A DNA stretch of 64,000 nt from Streptomyces zaomyceticus (GTDB lineage Bacteria; Actinomycetota; Actinomycetes; Streptomycetales; Streptomycetaceae). Each line of letters opens with the position of its first letter. Within the stretch, counting starts at the first letter, position 1. The position numbers were made by a program, and so were the translations under genes. Shown here piece after piece: positions 26,645-35,024 of the stretch. The DNA lies in contig NZ_BNBZ01000004.1 in assembly GCF_014656215.1 (NCBI RefSeq), forward strand, positions 248,001 to 312,000, written 5' to 3'. Under the pieces are notes generated by a model. The model was not told the origin of the DNA and did not search any database. It saw only the letters and a program-made list of their open reading frames with translations.

Positions 26645-27843
26645 ACACCCCCGTCCCCGTCCCTCTTCCCACCCCGGCATCCCCCGACGAGCGGCTGGCC
26701 CGCGCCGCACTCAGCCGGACCGTCGAACCCGGCGACGAACACGCCGGCCGGTGGCTCCGCCGCTACGGAGCCACCGGCTTCCTCGACCGACTGCTCCACC
26801 CCACCCGGGGCGACGACACCGGCACCGACCCCTTCCCCGGCACCGGGCACAAACGCGTCGCCTCCTGGCGACTCCGCGCCACCGCGGCCGACCCGGCCCG
26901 CGACCTCACGACCGTCCACGAGCTCGGCGGCCGCTTCCTCGTCCCCGGCGACACCGAATGGCCCCGTCAACTCGACGACCTCGAAGACGCCCGGCCCCTC
27001 GGTCTCTGGGTCCGGGGCCCCGCCGACCTCCGCACCTGGGCCCTGCGCTCCGTCGCCCTCGTCGGCGCCCGCGCCTGCACCCCCTACGGCGCCCACACCG
27101 CCGCCGACCTCGCCACCGGCCTCGCCCGCCACGGCTGGGTCGTCGTCTCGGGCGCCGCCTACGGCATCGACGGCGCCGCCCACCGCGGCGCACTGGCCGC
27201 GGGCGGAGCCACCGTCGCCGTCCTCGCCTGCGGCGTCGACACCCCCTACCCCCGCGGCCACGACCAGCTCATCCGACGCATCACCGAACAGGGCCTGGTC
27301 ATCGGGGAGTTGCCACCGGAAAGCCACCCCACTCCCAGCCGCTTCATCCTCCGCAACCGGGTCATCGCCGCCCTCACCCGAGGCACCGTCGTCGTCGAGG
27401 CCCAGCACCGCAGCGGCTCCCTCGCCACCGCCCGCGCCGCCGCCCGCCTCGGCCGCCACACCATGGGCGTCCCCGGCCCCGTCACCAGCGCCCTCTCCGC
27501 CGGAGTCCACGAGCTCCTCCGCGGCGACGCCACCCTCGTCACCGACGCCGACGAGGTCGTCGAACTCATCGGCGACATGGGCCAGCTCGCCCCGGCGCGC
27601 CGAGGACCCGTCCTTCCCCGCGACCTGCTCGCCCCCGCCACGGCGCACGTCCTCGAAGCCGTCCCCGCCCGCGGCCCCACCCCCGCCACCGTCATCGCCC
27701 AGCGGGCCGGAACCACCCCCGACGACACCCTCGCCAAGCTGTACGAACTCCACTCCCTCGGCTTCGCGGAGCGGCACGGAGACGGCTGGAGGTTGACGAA
27801 CGCGACGACTCCCGCTTCGAACGCGCGGCGAGGCGGTACTTGA
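26641..27843 (+). CDS. dprA: DprA/Smf DNA-processing protein
   Basis: 400 residues. The Rossmann-like DprA core includes VALVGARACTPYG, VVSGAAYGIDGAAHRGAL, TVAVLACGVDTPYPRGH, SRFILRNRVIAAL, VVVEAQHRSGSLATARAA and TMGVPGPVTSALSAGVHELL. A C-terminal winged-helix DML1 domain spans about residues 330-395. DprA loads RecA onto incoming single-stranded DNA in transformable bacteria. The ATG at 26641 overlaps the comM stop. The same frame is open far upstream (to 25039), but that stretch is the shadow of comM. Confidence 0.94.
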   Translation: MNTPVPVPLPTPASPDERLARAALSRTVEPGDEHAGRWLRRYGATGFLDRLLHPTRGDDTGTDPFPGTGHKRVASWRLRATAADPARDLTTVHELGGRFLVPGDTEWPRQLDDLEDARPLGLWVRGPADLRTWALRSVALVGARACTPYGAHTAADLATGLARHGWVVVSGAAYGIDGAAHRGALAAGGATVAVLACGVDTPYPRGHDQLIRRITEQGLVIGELPPESHPTPSRFILRNRVIAALTRGTVVVEAQHRSGSLATARAAARLGRHTMGVPGPVTSALSAGVHELLRGDATLVTDADEVVELIGDMGQLAPARRGPVLPRDLLAPATAHVLEAVPARGPTPATVIAQRAGTTPDDTLAKLYELHSLGFAERHGDGWRLTNATTPASNARRGGT

Positions 27844-28088
27844 CCTGGAGCATTCGGGTGAAAGGGTGAAGGCGATGAACAATCGAGTTCTCTCGGCCGC
27901 ACCCGAGGGGCCGACACGCGCCACGGCCCGGGTTCGAAGATGTGACCGACGGCGTCCACCCGGAGCGGCGCGATCCACCGACGTTCGCGCACCGCGACCG
28001 CGCACTCACGCTACGCTCACCAGAATTCCGTCCAGGACACCCGCACCCACACCGACGCACCCGACGGCAGAACGGCTCAAGGCAACGC

Positions 28089-28925
28089 ATGCCCCAGCAC
28101 ACCTCCGGGTCTGACCGCGCTGCGGTGCCCCCAGCAGCCCGGGGCACCGTGCGACCACCCGCACCGACCTCCCTCGACGAACTGTGGCGGTCGTACAAGG
28201 ACACCGGCGACGAGCGGCTGCGGGAGCAGCTGATCCTGCACTACTCGCCCCTCGTCAAATACGTCGCCGGACGAGTCAGCGTCGGGCTGCCGTCCAACGT
28301 GGAACAGGCCGACTTCGTCTCCTCCGGCGTCTTCGGCCTCATCGACGCCATCGAGAAGTTCGACGTCGAGCGCGCCATCAAATTCGAGACGTACGCCATC
28401 ACCCGCATCCGCGGCGCCATGATCGACGAACTCCGCGCCCTCGACTGGATCCCGCGCTCCGTCCGCCAGAAGGCCCGCAACGTCGAGCGTGCCTACGCCA
28501 CCCTCGAAGCCCAGCTCCGGCGCACTCCCTCGGAGACCGAGGTCGCGGCCGAGATGGAGATCACGCTGGAGGAACTGCACGCGGTTTTCAGCCAGTTGTC
28601 CCTGGCGAACGTCGTCGCCCTCGAAGAGCTGCTGCACGTCGGCGGTGAGGGCGGCGACCGGCTCAGCCTCATGGACACCCTGGAGGACACGGCCGCCGAC
28701 AACCCCGTCGAGGTGGCCGAGGACCGCGAGCTGCGCCGACTGCTCGCCCGTGCCATCAACACCCTCCCCGAGCGCGAGAAGACCGTCGTCACGCTCTACT
28801 ACTACGAGGGCCTCACGCTCGCCGAGATCGGCCACGTCCTCGGCGTCACGGAGAGCCGCGTCAGCCAGATCCACACCAAGTCCGTCCTCCAGCTCCGCGC
28901 GAAGCTGGCCGACGTCGGACGCTGA
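28089..28925 (+). CDS. whiG: Sporulation sigma factor WhiG (FliA-type)
   Basis: 278 residues. Region 2 includes [44 protein letters not shown] and [28 protein letters not shown]. Region 3 follows, and region 4 has [25 protein letters not shown] as its HTH. From memory it is nearly identical to S. coelicolor WhiG, which starts the aerial-hypha-to-spore programme and is held inactive by RsiG with c-di-GMP. The ATG at 28089 ([11 protein letters not shown]) fits that protein. The 245-bp gap after dprA presumably holds its promoter; I see no convincing -35/-10 pair there. Confidence 0.95.
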   Translation: MPQHTSGSDRAAVPPAARGTVRPPAPTSLDELWRSYKDTGDERLREQLILHYSPLVKYVAGRVSVGLPSNVEQADFVSSGVFGLIDAIEKFDVERAIKFETYAITRIRGAMIDELRALDWIPRSVRQKARNVERAYATLEAQLRRTPSETEVAAEMEITLEELHAVFSQLSLANVVALEELLHVGGEGGDRLSLMDTLEDTAADNPVEVAEDRELRRLLARAINTLPEREKTVVTLYYYEGLTLAEIGHVLGVTESRVSQIHTKSVLQLRAKLADVGR

Positions 28926-28941
28926 CCGGCGCGAGCCGGTC
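28924..28941 (+). terminator. Short hairpin after whiG
   Basis: gaccggc-gcga-gccggtc is a 7-bp perfect stem overlapping the whiG stop, only 14 bases before the next gene. It is a weak terminator at best. Confidence 0.35.
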
Positions 28942-28954
28942 GTACAGTGGAGCC

Positions 28955-29545
28955 GTGCCCAGGATTCGAGCGGCCTCGGTGGCCGAGCACCGGACGATGC
29001 AGCGCGGCGCCCTCCTGGACGCCGCGCGTTCCCTGCTGTCCGAGGGCGGTACGGAGGCGCTGACCTTCCCCGCACTCGCCGAGCGCACGGGCCTCGCCCG
29101 CTCCTCGGTGTACGAGTACTTCCGATCGCGCGCGGCCGTCGTCGAAGAGCTGTGCGCCGTCGACTTCCCCGTCTGGGCCGCCGAGGTCGAGGTGGCCATG
29201 GACGGTGCGGAGACCCCCCAGGGCAAGGTCGAGGCCTATGTCCGCAAGCAGCTGGAGCTGGTCGGTGACCGGCGCCACCGTGCCGTCGTCGCCATCTCGG
29301 CGAGCGAGCTCGACGACGGCGCCCGCGAGAAGATCCGCGCGGCACACGGCGGCCTCGTCGCCATGATCGTCGAAGCGCTCGCGGCCCTCGGCCAGCCCCG
29401 CCCGAGGCTCGGCGCCATGCTCCTCCAGGGCGTCGTCGACGCCGCCGTCCGCCGGATCGAGCTCGGCGCGGCCGAGGACCCGACGGAGATCGCCGAGGCG
29501 GCGGTCACGATGGCCCTCCACGGGGTCAACGGCTCGCCGGCCTGA
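28955..29545 (+). CDS. TetR family transcriptional regulator
   Basis: 196 residues. N-terminal HTH: ARSLLSEGGTEALTFPALAERTGLARSSVYEYFRSRAAVVEELCAVDF has the LAxxxGxxxxxVYxxF pattern of TetR regulators. The C-terminal ligand domain has no recognisable specificity. The start is GTG at 28955. It follows whiG by 29 bases in the same direction, so it may be co-transcribed with it. Its 3' end overlaps the convergent M23 peptidase gene by 20 bases. Confidence 0.9.
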   Translation: MPRIRAASVAEHRTMQRGALLDAARSLLSEGGTEALTFPALAERTGLARSSVYEYFRSRAAVVEELCAVDFPVWAAEVEVAMDGAETPQGKVEAYVRKQLELVGDRRHRAVVAISASELDDGAREKIRAAHGGLVAMIVEALAALGQPRPRLGAMLLQGVVDAAVRRIELGAAEDPTEIAEAAVTMALHGVNGSPA

Positions 29546-30104
29546 TCGTCCGCATCTGTACGTCCGTAACTCCGTACATCCGTACGCCGGTGTACGGGTG
29601 TATGTGTGCCATGTGTCCGTGCGCGCGACCGGCCCGTCGGTCGCCGACCGGCAGGAGGCGTGACGGGGCGCGCTTCGTCAGGAGCAGCGGGTTCAGATAG
29701 CGGTCGCCCCTGAGGAGCCCCCAGTGGAGGCAGCTCCGCGGGCAGTGGGCGGCCGGGGAGCCCGGGGCGACCTGGGCGACCTGCGCGATCGGAGTGCCGG
29801 CGGGGACCCGGGTGCCGGCCCTCACCAGCGGGGTCACCGGGGTGAAGGTGGTGCGCAGCGGGGGAGCGCCCGTGCCGGGCAGGGTGAGGGTGAGGACTCC
29901 GCGGCCGCCGACGGGGCCCGCGAAGGTGACGGTCCCCGCGGCGGGGGCGAGGACCCGGGTGCCCGGTGGGGCGGCGAGGTCGATGCCCCGGTGGCCGGCG
30001 GCATAGGGGCCGGGCGGAGGGTGCCAGCCGCGGATGATCTCCGGGGGCGGCGGGCCGACCGGCCAGAGCAGGCCCAGGGCGAGGACCAGAGTCGTGAGGC
30101 GCAT
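29526..30104 (-). CDS. Secreted M23 (LytM) peptidase-fold protein
   Basis: 192 residues. A signal peptide (MRLTTLVLALGLLWPVG) precedes the M23 core with HRGIDLAAPPGTRVLAPAAGTV (zinc ligands His38 and Asp42). The usual HxH motif reads CLHWGLLRGDRYLNPL, so its first His is Cys. That may impair catalysis, although Cys-Leu-His-Trp-Gly variants seem common in actinobacterial M23 proteins. The role would be peptidoglycan hydrolysis or binding. The C-terminal 25 residues come from a less GC-rich imperfect repeat (29554-29605). It is convergent with, and overlaps, the TetR gene. Confidence 0.82.
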   Translation of the reverse strand: MRLTTLVLALGLLWPVGPPPPEIIRGWHPPPGPYAAGHRGIDLAAPPGTRVLAPAAGTVTFAGPVGGRGVLTLTLPGTGAPPLRTTFTPVTPLVRAGTRVPAGTPIAQVAQVAPGSPAAHCPRSCLHWGLLRGDRYLNPLLLTKRAPSRLLPVGDRRAGRAHGHMAHIHPYTGVRMYGVTDVQMRTIRPASR

Positions 30105-30154
30105 GGGGAAAGGCTCTCCGCGCTGTCCGGTTCATAGGGGTCGGCGAGGGTTTC

Positions 30155-30181
30155 TGTGGACTACTCGCGGGTTGTGGACAG
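30155..30181. promoter_or_regulatory. Pair of DnaA-box-like motifs upstream of rpsB
   Basis: TGTGGACTA (30155-30163) and TGTGGACAG (30173-30181) are reverse-orientation near-matches, one mismatch each, to TTGTCCACA. They are 18 bases apart, in the divergent region between the M23 peptidase and rpsB. A -10-like TACACT lies downstream at 30211-30216. Confidence 0.4.
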
Positions 30182-30359
30182 TGCCGTCACCCGTCGCTCC
30201 CGGGGTCCCGTACACTTCCTATGGCGACCCGGGTCACCGGGTCGACTTCGCACGCCCCGCCACTTCCCTCACCGGCCGTGGCAGCGCCTTTCGGTCCCTC
30301 GTGGGCATGGCGCGTCGGGGCGTCAGGAACACAACCGAGAAACCCAAGGAGATACGGCC

Positions 30360-31283
30360 ATGGCCGTCGTCACGATGCGGGAGCTGCTGGAGAGCGGCGT
30401 CCACTTCGGTCACCAGACCCGTCGCTGGAACCCGAAGATGAAGCGCTTCATCTTCACCGAGCGCAACGGCATCTACATCATCGACCTGCTCCAGTCGCTG
30501 TCGTACATCGACCGCGCCTTCGAGTTCGTCAAGGAGACCGTCGCGCACGGCGGCTCCATCATGTTCGTCGGTACGAAGAAGCAGGCCCAGGAGGCCATCG
30601 CCGAGCAGGCGACGCGTGTCGGCATGCCGTACGTCAACCAGCGTTGGCTCGGTGGCATGCTCACCAACTTCTCCACCGTCTACAAGCGTCTGCAGCGCCT
30701 CAAGGAGCTCGAGCAGATCGACTTCGAGGACGTCGCCGCTTCCGGTCTCACCAAGAAGGAGCTTCTCGTGCTCTCGCGCGAGAAGGCCAAGCTGGAGAAG
30801 ACCCTCGGTGGTATCCGCGAGATGTCCAAGGTTCCCAGCGCCGTCTGGATCGTGGACACCAAGAAGGAGCACATCGCCGTCGGCGAGGCGCGCAAGCTGA
30901 AGATCCCGGTCGTCGCGATCCTCGACACCAACTGTGACCCCGACGAGGTCGACTACAAGATCCCGGGCAACGACGACGCGATCCGCTCCGTCACCCTGCT
31001 CACCCGCGTGATCGCCGACGCCGTCGCCGAGGGCCTCATCGCCCGCTCCGGCGCCGCGACCGGCGACTCGAAGCCGGGCGAGAAGGCCGCCGGCGAGCCC
31101 CTCGCCGAGTGGGAGCGCGACCTGCTCGAGGGCGAGAAGAAGGCCGACGACGCCGAGGTCCAGACCTCCGCCGAGACCGAGAAGGTCGCGGACGCCGAGG
31201 CTGCCGAGGTCACCGAGGTCGTCGCCGAGGCCGAGGCTCCGGCCGAGGCCGAGGCTCCGGCCGCGGACGCCGAGCAGGCCTGA
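30360..31283 (+). CDS. rpsB: 30S ribosomal protein S2
   Basis: 307 residues. [27 protein letters not shown] is followed by [35 protein letters not shown] and the second signature region [17 protein letters not shown]2 is essential for translation initiation. The C-terminal 60 residues form an acidic Ala/Glu tail with repeated [11 protein letters not shown], an actinobacterial feature. The ATG at 30360 follows aaggagat. tsf lies 102 bases downstream across a hairpin. Confidence 0.97.
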   Translation: MAVVTMRELLESGVHFGHQTRRWNPKMKRFIFTERNGIYIIDLLQSLSYIDRAFEFVKETVAHGGSIMFVGTKKQAQEAIAEQATRVGMPYVNQRWLGGMLTNFSTVYKRLQRLKELEQIDFEDVAASGLTKKELLVLSREKAKLEKTLGGIREMSKVPSAVWIVDTKKEHIAVGEARKLKIPVVAILDTNCDPDEVDYKIPGNDDAIRSVTLLTRVIADAVAEGLIARSGAATGDSKPGEKAAGEPLAEWERDLLEGEKKADDAEVQTSAETEKVADAEAAEVTEVVAEAEAPAEAEAPAADAEQA

Positions 31284-31305
31284 CCCTTCAGGACCTTCGG
31301 GTGAC

Positions 31306-31336
31306 GACGGCGGGGGCCCACGAAGCCCCCGCCGTC
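31306..31336 (+). terminator. Hairpin between rpsB and tsf
   Basis: A perfect 12-bp stem (31306-31317 with 31325-31336, gacggcgggggc) with a 7-base loop. It may partly terminate or process the rpsB-tsf transcript and adjust the S2 to EF-Ts ratio. Confidence 0.6.
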
Positions 31337-31385
31337 CACCCGTGGACCCGCCCGATCTTTCAGACTTCGAGAGAGAAACAGACTC

Positions 31386-32222
31386 ATGGCGAACTACACC
31401 GCCGCTGACGTCAAGAAGCTCCGCGAGCTCACCGGCGCCGGCATGATGGACTGCAAGAAGGCCCTCGACGAGGCCGACGGCAACGTCGACAAGGCCGTCG
31501 AGGCCCTGCGCATCAAGGGCCAGAAGGGTGTCGCCAAGCGCGAGGGCCGCTCCGCCGAGAACGGCGCCGTGGTCTCCCTCATCGCCGACGACAACACCTC
31601 CGGTGTCCTCGTCGAGCTGAAGTGCGAGACGGACTTCGTCGCCAAGGGTGACAAGTTCCAGGCCGTCGCCAACCAGCTCGCCGCGCACGTCGCCGCCACC
31701 GCCCCGGCCGACCTCGAGGCGCTGCTCGCCTCCGAGATCGAGGCCGGCAAGACCGTGCAGGCGTTCGTCGACGAGGCCAACGCCAACCTCGGCGAGAAGA
31801 TCGTCCTGGACCGCTTCGCGCAGTACGCCGACGGCTTCGTCTTCGCGTACATGCACCGCACGATGCCGGACCTCCCGCCGCAGATCGGTGTCCTCGTCGA
31901 GTTCGACAAGGCCGACGCCGCCGTCGCCAAGGGTGTCGCCCAGCACATCGCCGCCTTCGCGCCGAAGTACCTCACCCGTGAGGACGTTCCGGCCGAGGTC
32001 GTCGAGACCGAGCGTCGCGTCGCCGAGGAGACCACCCGCGCCGAGGGCAAGCCCGAGGCCGCGCTCCCGAAGATCGTCGAGGGTCGCGTGAACGGCTTCT
32101 TCAAGGACGCGACGCTGCTCGGTCAGCCGTACGCCCTTGACAACAAGAAGTCCGTCCAGCAGATCCTGGACGAGGCCGGTGTCACCCTGAAGCGCTTCAC
32201 CCGCATCAAGGTCGGCATCTGA
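31386..32222 (+). CDS. tsf: Elongation factor Ts
   Basis: 278 residues. N-terminal UBA-like module [32 protein letters not shown], then [20 protein letters not shown], the core signature [15 protein letters not shown] and the C-terminal [21 protein letters not shown]-Ts recycles EF-Tu by GDP release. ATG at 31386 with gagagaaa upstream. The pairing with rpsB is the standard bacterial arrangement. Confidence 0.97.
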   Translation: MANYTAADVKKLRELTGAGMMDCKKALDEADGNVDKAVEALRIKGQKGVAKREGRSAENGAVVSLIADDNTSGVLVELKCETDFVAKGDKFQAVANQLAAHVAATAPADLEALLASEIEAGKTVQAFVDEANANLGEKIVLDRFAQYADGFVFAYMHRTMPDLPPQIGVLVEFDKADAAVAKGVAQHIAAFAPKYLTREDVPAEVVETERRVAEETTRAEGKPEAALPKIVEGRVNGFFKDATLLGQPYALDNKKSVQQILDEAGVTLKRFTRIKVGI

Positions 32223-32310
32223 GTCCGTACGCGAACGCGACGGACACCGGACCCCGGTAGGGTCTGAGGCAGTCGTCCGCGCACGCGCAGGACGACCGCA
32301 GATCTGACGA

Positions 32311-32360
32311 GGAGGCCATTGCCGCACGGGATACCGCGAGGACCCAAGGCAATGGCCTCC
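32311..32360 (+). terminator. Large-loop hairpin between tsf and pyrH
   Basis: ggaggccattgcc (32311-32323) pairs perfectly with ggcaatggcctcc (32348-32360), with a 24-base loop, followed by ttcgt. It ends 29 bases before the pyrH ATG. Either a tsf terminator or a leader attenuator for pyrH. Confidence 0.6.
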
Positions 32361-32389
32361 TTCGTATGTATGTGCACGAGGAGATCTCC

Positions 32390-33154
32390 ATGAACCAGGA
32401 CGCCGTACAGGGCGACGACAACAACGGCAAGAAGGTCGGCCGCTACATGCTGAAGCTGTCCGGAGAAGCCTTCTCCGGCGGTACGGGCCTGGGCGTCGAC
32501 CCCAATGTCGTGCACGCCATCGCGCGTGAGATCGCGGCCGTCGTCCGCGACGGCGCGGAGATCGCGGTGGTGATCGGCGGCGGCAACTTCTTCCGCGGCG
32601 CCGAACTCCAGCAGCGCGGCATGGACCGGGCCCGCTCCGACTACATGGGCATGCTCGGCACCGTGATGAACTGCCTCGCCCTCCAGGACTTCCTGGAGAA
32701 GGAGGGCATCGACTCCCGCGTCCAGACCGCCATCACCATGGGCCAGGTCGCCGAGCCGTACATCCCGCTGCGCGCCGTGCGCCACCTGGAGAAGGGCCGT
32801 GTGGTCATCTTCGGTGCGGGCATGGGCATGCCTTACTTCTCCACGGACACCACCGCCGCACAGCGAGCCCTGGAGATCGACGCCGAGGCGCTCCTGATGG
32901 GCAAGAACGGCGTGGACGGCGTCTACGACTCCGACCCGAAGGCCAACCCCGACGCGGTCAAGTTCGACGCACTGGAGTACGGCGAGGTGCTCTCCCGCGA
33001 CCTCAAGGTCGCCGACGCCACGGCCATCACCCTGTGCCGGGACAACAATCTCCCGATCCTCGTCTTCGAACTGCTCACCGAGGGCAATATCGCTCGCGCG
33101 GTGAAGGGTGAGAAGATCGGCACGCTCGTGAGCGACCAGGGCACCCGGGCCTGA
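32390..33154 (+). CDS. pyrH: Uridylate kinase (UMP kinase)
   Basis: 254 residues. Amino-acid-kinase fold: [65 protein letters not shown] and [19 protein letters not shown]. It converts UMP to UDP in pyrimidine synthesis. I chose the ATG at 32390, preceded by gaggag; the frame also has an ATG at 32366 that would add eight residues. It is followed by frr, a common pairing. Confidence 0.95.
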   Translation: MNQDAVQGDDNNGKKVGRYMLKLSGEAFSGGTGLGVDPNVVHAIAREIAAVVRDGAEIAVVIGGGNFFRGAELQQRGMDRARSDYMGMLGTVMNCLALQDFLEKEGIDSRVQTAITMGQVAEPYIPLRAVRHLEKGRVVIFGAGMGMPYFSTDTTAAQRALEIDAEALLMGKNGVDGVYDSDPKANPDAVKFDALEYGEVLSRDLKVADATAITLCRDNNLPILVFELLTEGNIARAVKGEKIGTLVSDQGTRA

Positions 33155-33248
33155 CCCGAACCGGGGAACCGCCCCGCAAGGGGATGGACAGAGCCCTGCC
33201 GGTCGTACACCGTGCAGGACACAACGCGACGACACGCAGGAGCATGTG

Positions 33249-33806
33249 GTGATCGAAGAGACCCTCCTCGAGGCCGAGGAGAAGATGGAGAAGGCCGTCG
33301 TGGTCGCCAAGGAGGACTTCGCCGCGATCCGCACCGGCCGTGCGCACCCGGCGATGTTCAACAAGATCGTGGCGGACTACTACGGTGCCATCACCCCCAT
33401 CAACCAGCTGGCGTCCTTCTCCGTCCCGGAGCCGCGGATGGCCGTGGTGACCCCGTTCGACAAGAGCGCGCTGCGCAACATCGAGCAGGCGATCCGTGAC
33501 TCGGACCTCGGCGTCAACCCGAGCAACGACGGCAACATCATCCGGGTGGTGTTCCCCGAGCTGACGGAGGAGCGCCGCCGGGAGTACATCAAGGTCGCCA
33601 AGGGCAAGGCCGAGGACTCGAAGATCTCGATCCGCTCGGTCCGCCGCAAGGCCAAGGAGACCATCGACAAGCTCGTCAAGGACGGCGAGGTCGGCGAGGA
33701 CGAGGGCCGCCGCGGCGAGAAGGAGCTCGACGACACCACCGCGAAGTACGTCTCGCAGGTGGACGAGCTGCTGAAGCACAAGGAAGCCGAGCTGCTCGAG
33801 GTCTGA
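33249..33806 (+). CDS. frr: Ribosome recycling factor
   Basis: 185 residues, family length. [79 protein letters not shown] and SIRSVRRKA are all present. With EF-G it splits post-termination ribosomes. I chose the second of two tandem GTG codons (33246, 33249) because it gives the conserved start and 6-base spacing from aggag. Its stop overlaps the cdsA start (TGATG). Confidence 0.96.
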   Translation: MIEETLLEAEEKMEKAVVVAKEDFAAIRTGRAHPAMFNKIVADYYGAITPINQLASFSVPEPRMAVVTPFDKSALRNIEQAIRDSDLGVNPSNDGNIIRVVFPELTEERRREYIKVAKGKAEDSKISIRSVRRKAKETIDKLVKDGEVGEDEGRRGEKELDDTTAKYVSQVDELLKHKEAELLEV

Positions 33807-34909
33807 TGAACGACTCTTCCTGGGGTGCCCCGGCCGGTTCCGGCCGTGGGGGACCCGACCAGGGGCCCGCCCCGGCGGGTCCCGCATACGATCGGCATCA
33901 GGCGGCGCAGACTCGGCCCATGCCCATCGTGCCCGACGTTCCCGCCGGCGGATTCCAGGACGGTCACGGTCGGGGGGCCGCTCACCCGAGCGGTCCCCTG
34001 TTCCGTGACGAGACGCCGCACGAGCACCCGCAGGAGCCCATGCCCAGCCCCACCCCGCCTCCGCCGCCCGCGCCGCCGGCGCCACGGCAGAAGAAGAGCG
34101 CGGGGCGCAATCTGGGCGCGGCCATAGGAGTCGGGGTCGGTCTCGGGGCCGTCATCATCGCGTCTCTGTACATCTGGCCGCCGGCGTTCGTCGGGGTGAT
34201 AGCGGTCGCCGTGGTGGTCGGGCTGTGGGAGCTGACCTCGCGTCTCCAGGAGCGCAAGGGGATCAAGGCTCCGCTGGTGCCGCTCGCGGTCGGCGGCGCG
34301 GCGATGGTCGTCGCCGGTTACGTCCGGGGGCCCGAGGGCGCCTGGGTGGCGATGGCGCTCACCGCGCTGGCCGTGCTCGTCTGGCGGATGACGGAGCCTC
34401 CCGAGGGCTATCTGAAGGACGTCACGGCGGGTGTGTTCGCGGCGTTCTACGTGCCGTTCCTGGCGACGTTCGTGGCGCTGATGCTCACCGCCGACGACGG
34501 CCCGGAGCGGGTGCTGACGTTCCTGGTGCTGACGGTGGTCAGCGACACGGGTGCGTACGCGATCGGCTGGCGCTTCGGCAAGCGCAAGCTGGCGCCGAGG
34601 ATCAGCCCCGGGAAGACCCGTGAGGGTCTGTTCGGGGCGGTGGCCTTCGCGATGGCGGCGGGCGCGCTCTGCATGCAGTTCATGATCGAAGACGGGATCT
34701 GGTGGCAGGGTCTGCTGCTGGGTCTCGCGGTGGCCGCGAGCGCGACGCTCGGCGACCTCGGCGAGTCGATGATCAAGCGTGACCTGGGCATCAAGGACAT
34801 GGGCACCCTGCTGCCGGGTCACGGCGGGATCATGGACCGGCTGGACTCGCTGCTGCCGACCGCGCCGGTCGTGTGGCTGCTGTTCGTGATCTTCGTCGGT
34901 TCGGCCTGA
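33806..34909 (+). CDS. cdsA: Phosphatidate cytidylyltransferase (CDP-DAG synthase)
   Basis: 367 residues. The first 95 residues are a Pro/Gly-rich cytoplasmic extension (MPSPTPPPPPAPPAPRQKK). After it come about seven or eight membrane helices and the family signature SMIKRDLGIKDMGTLLPGHGGIMDRLDS near the C-terminus. It makes CDP-diacylglycerol from phosphatidate and CTP for all phospholipids. It is translationally coupled to frr by TGATG and followed by a terminator. The extension is absent from the E. coli enzyme but usual in actinobacteria. Confidence 0.95.
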   Translation: MNDSSWGAPAGSGRGGPDQGPAPAGPAYDRHQAAQTRPMPIVPDVPAGGFQDGHGRGAAHPSGPLFRDETPHEHPQEPMPSPTPPPPPAPPAPRQKKSAGRNLGAAIGVGVGLGAVIIASLYIWPPAFVGVIAVAVVVGLWELTSRLQERKGIKAPLVPLAVGGAAMVVAGYVRGPEGAWVAMALTALAVLVWRMTEPPEGYLKDVTAGVFAAFYVPFLATFVALMLTADDGPERVLTFLVLTVVSDTGAYAIGWRFGKRKLAPRISPGKTREGLFGAVAFAMAAGALCMQFMIEDGIWWQGLLLGLAVAASATLGDLGESMIKRDLGIKDMGTLLPGHGGIMDRLDSLLPTAPVVWLLFVIFVGSA

Positions 34910-34927
34910 TCCGTACGCGCGGGACAC

Positions 34928-34961
34928 AAGGGCCCGTCACCCTCCGGGGTGGCGGGCCCTT
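34928..34961 (+). terminator. Terminator after cdsA
   Basis: aagggcccgtcaccc (34928-34942) pairs with gggtggcgggccctt (34947-34961) with one wobble and the loop tccg, followed by cctcg, 19 bases past the stop. Confidence 0.8.
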
Positions 34962-35024
34962 CCTCGTACCCGCGCGGAGTCGGCTCGCCGAGCCGAAGGA
35001 CCGGCAGATGGTGACAATGTGCTC

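Noticed and set aside
27840..27890. TTGACC at 27840 plus gaacaat as a whiG promoter
   Set aside because: The spacing is about 31 bases, far too long for a sigma-70-type promoter, and the TTGACC overlaps the dprA stop.
27925..27945. gggttcgaag string resembling a tRNA T-loop, between dprA and whiG
   Set aside because: No acceptor stem, anticodon arm or CCA-proximal pairing could be built around it, so it is not a tRNA gene. It could at most be a chance match.
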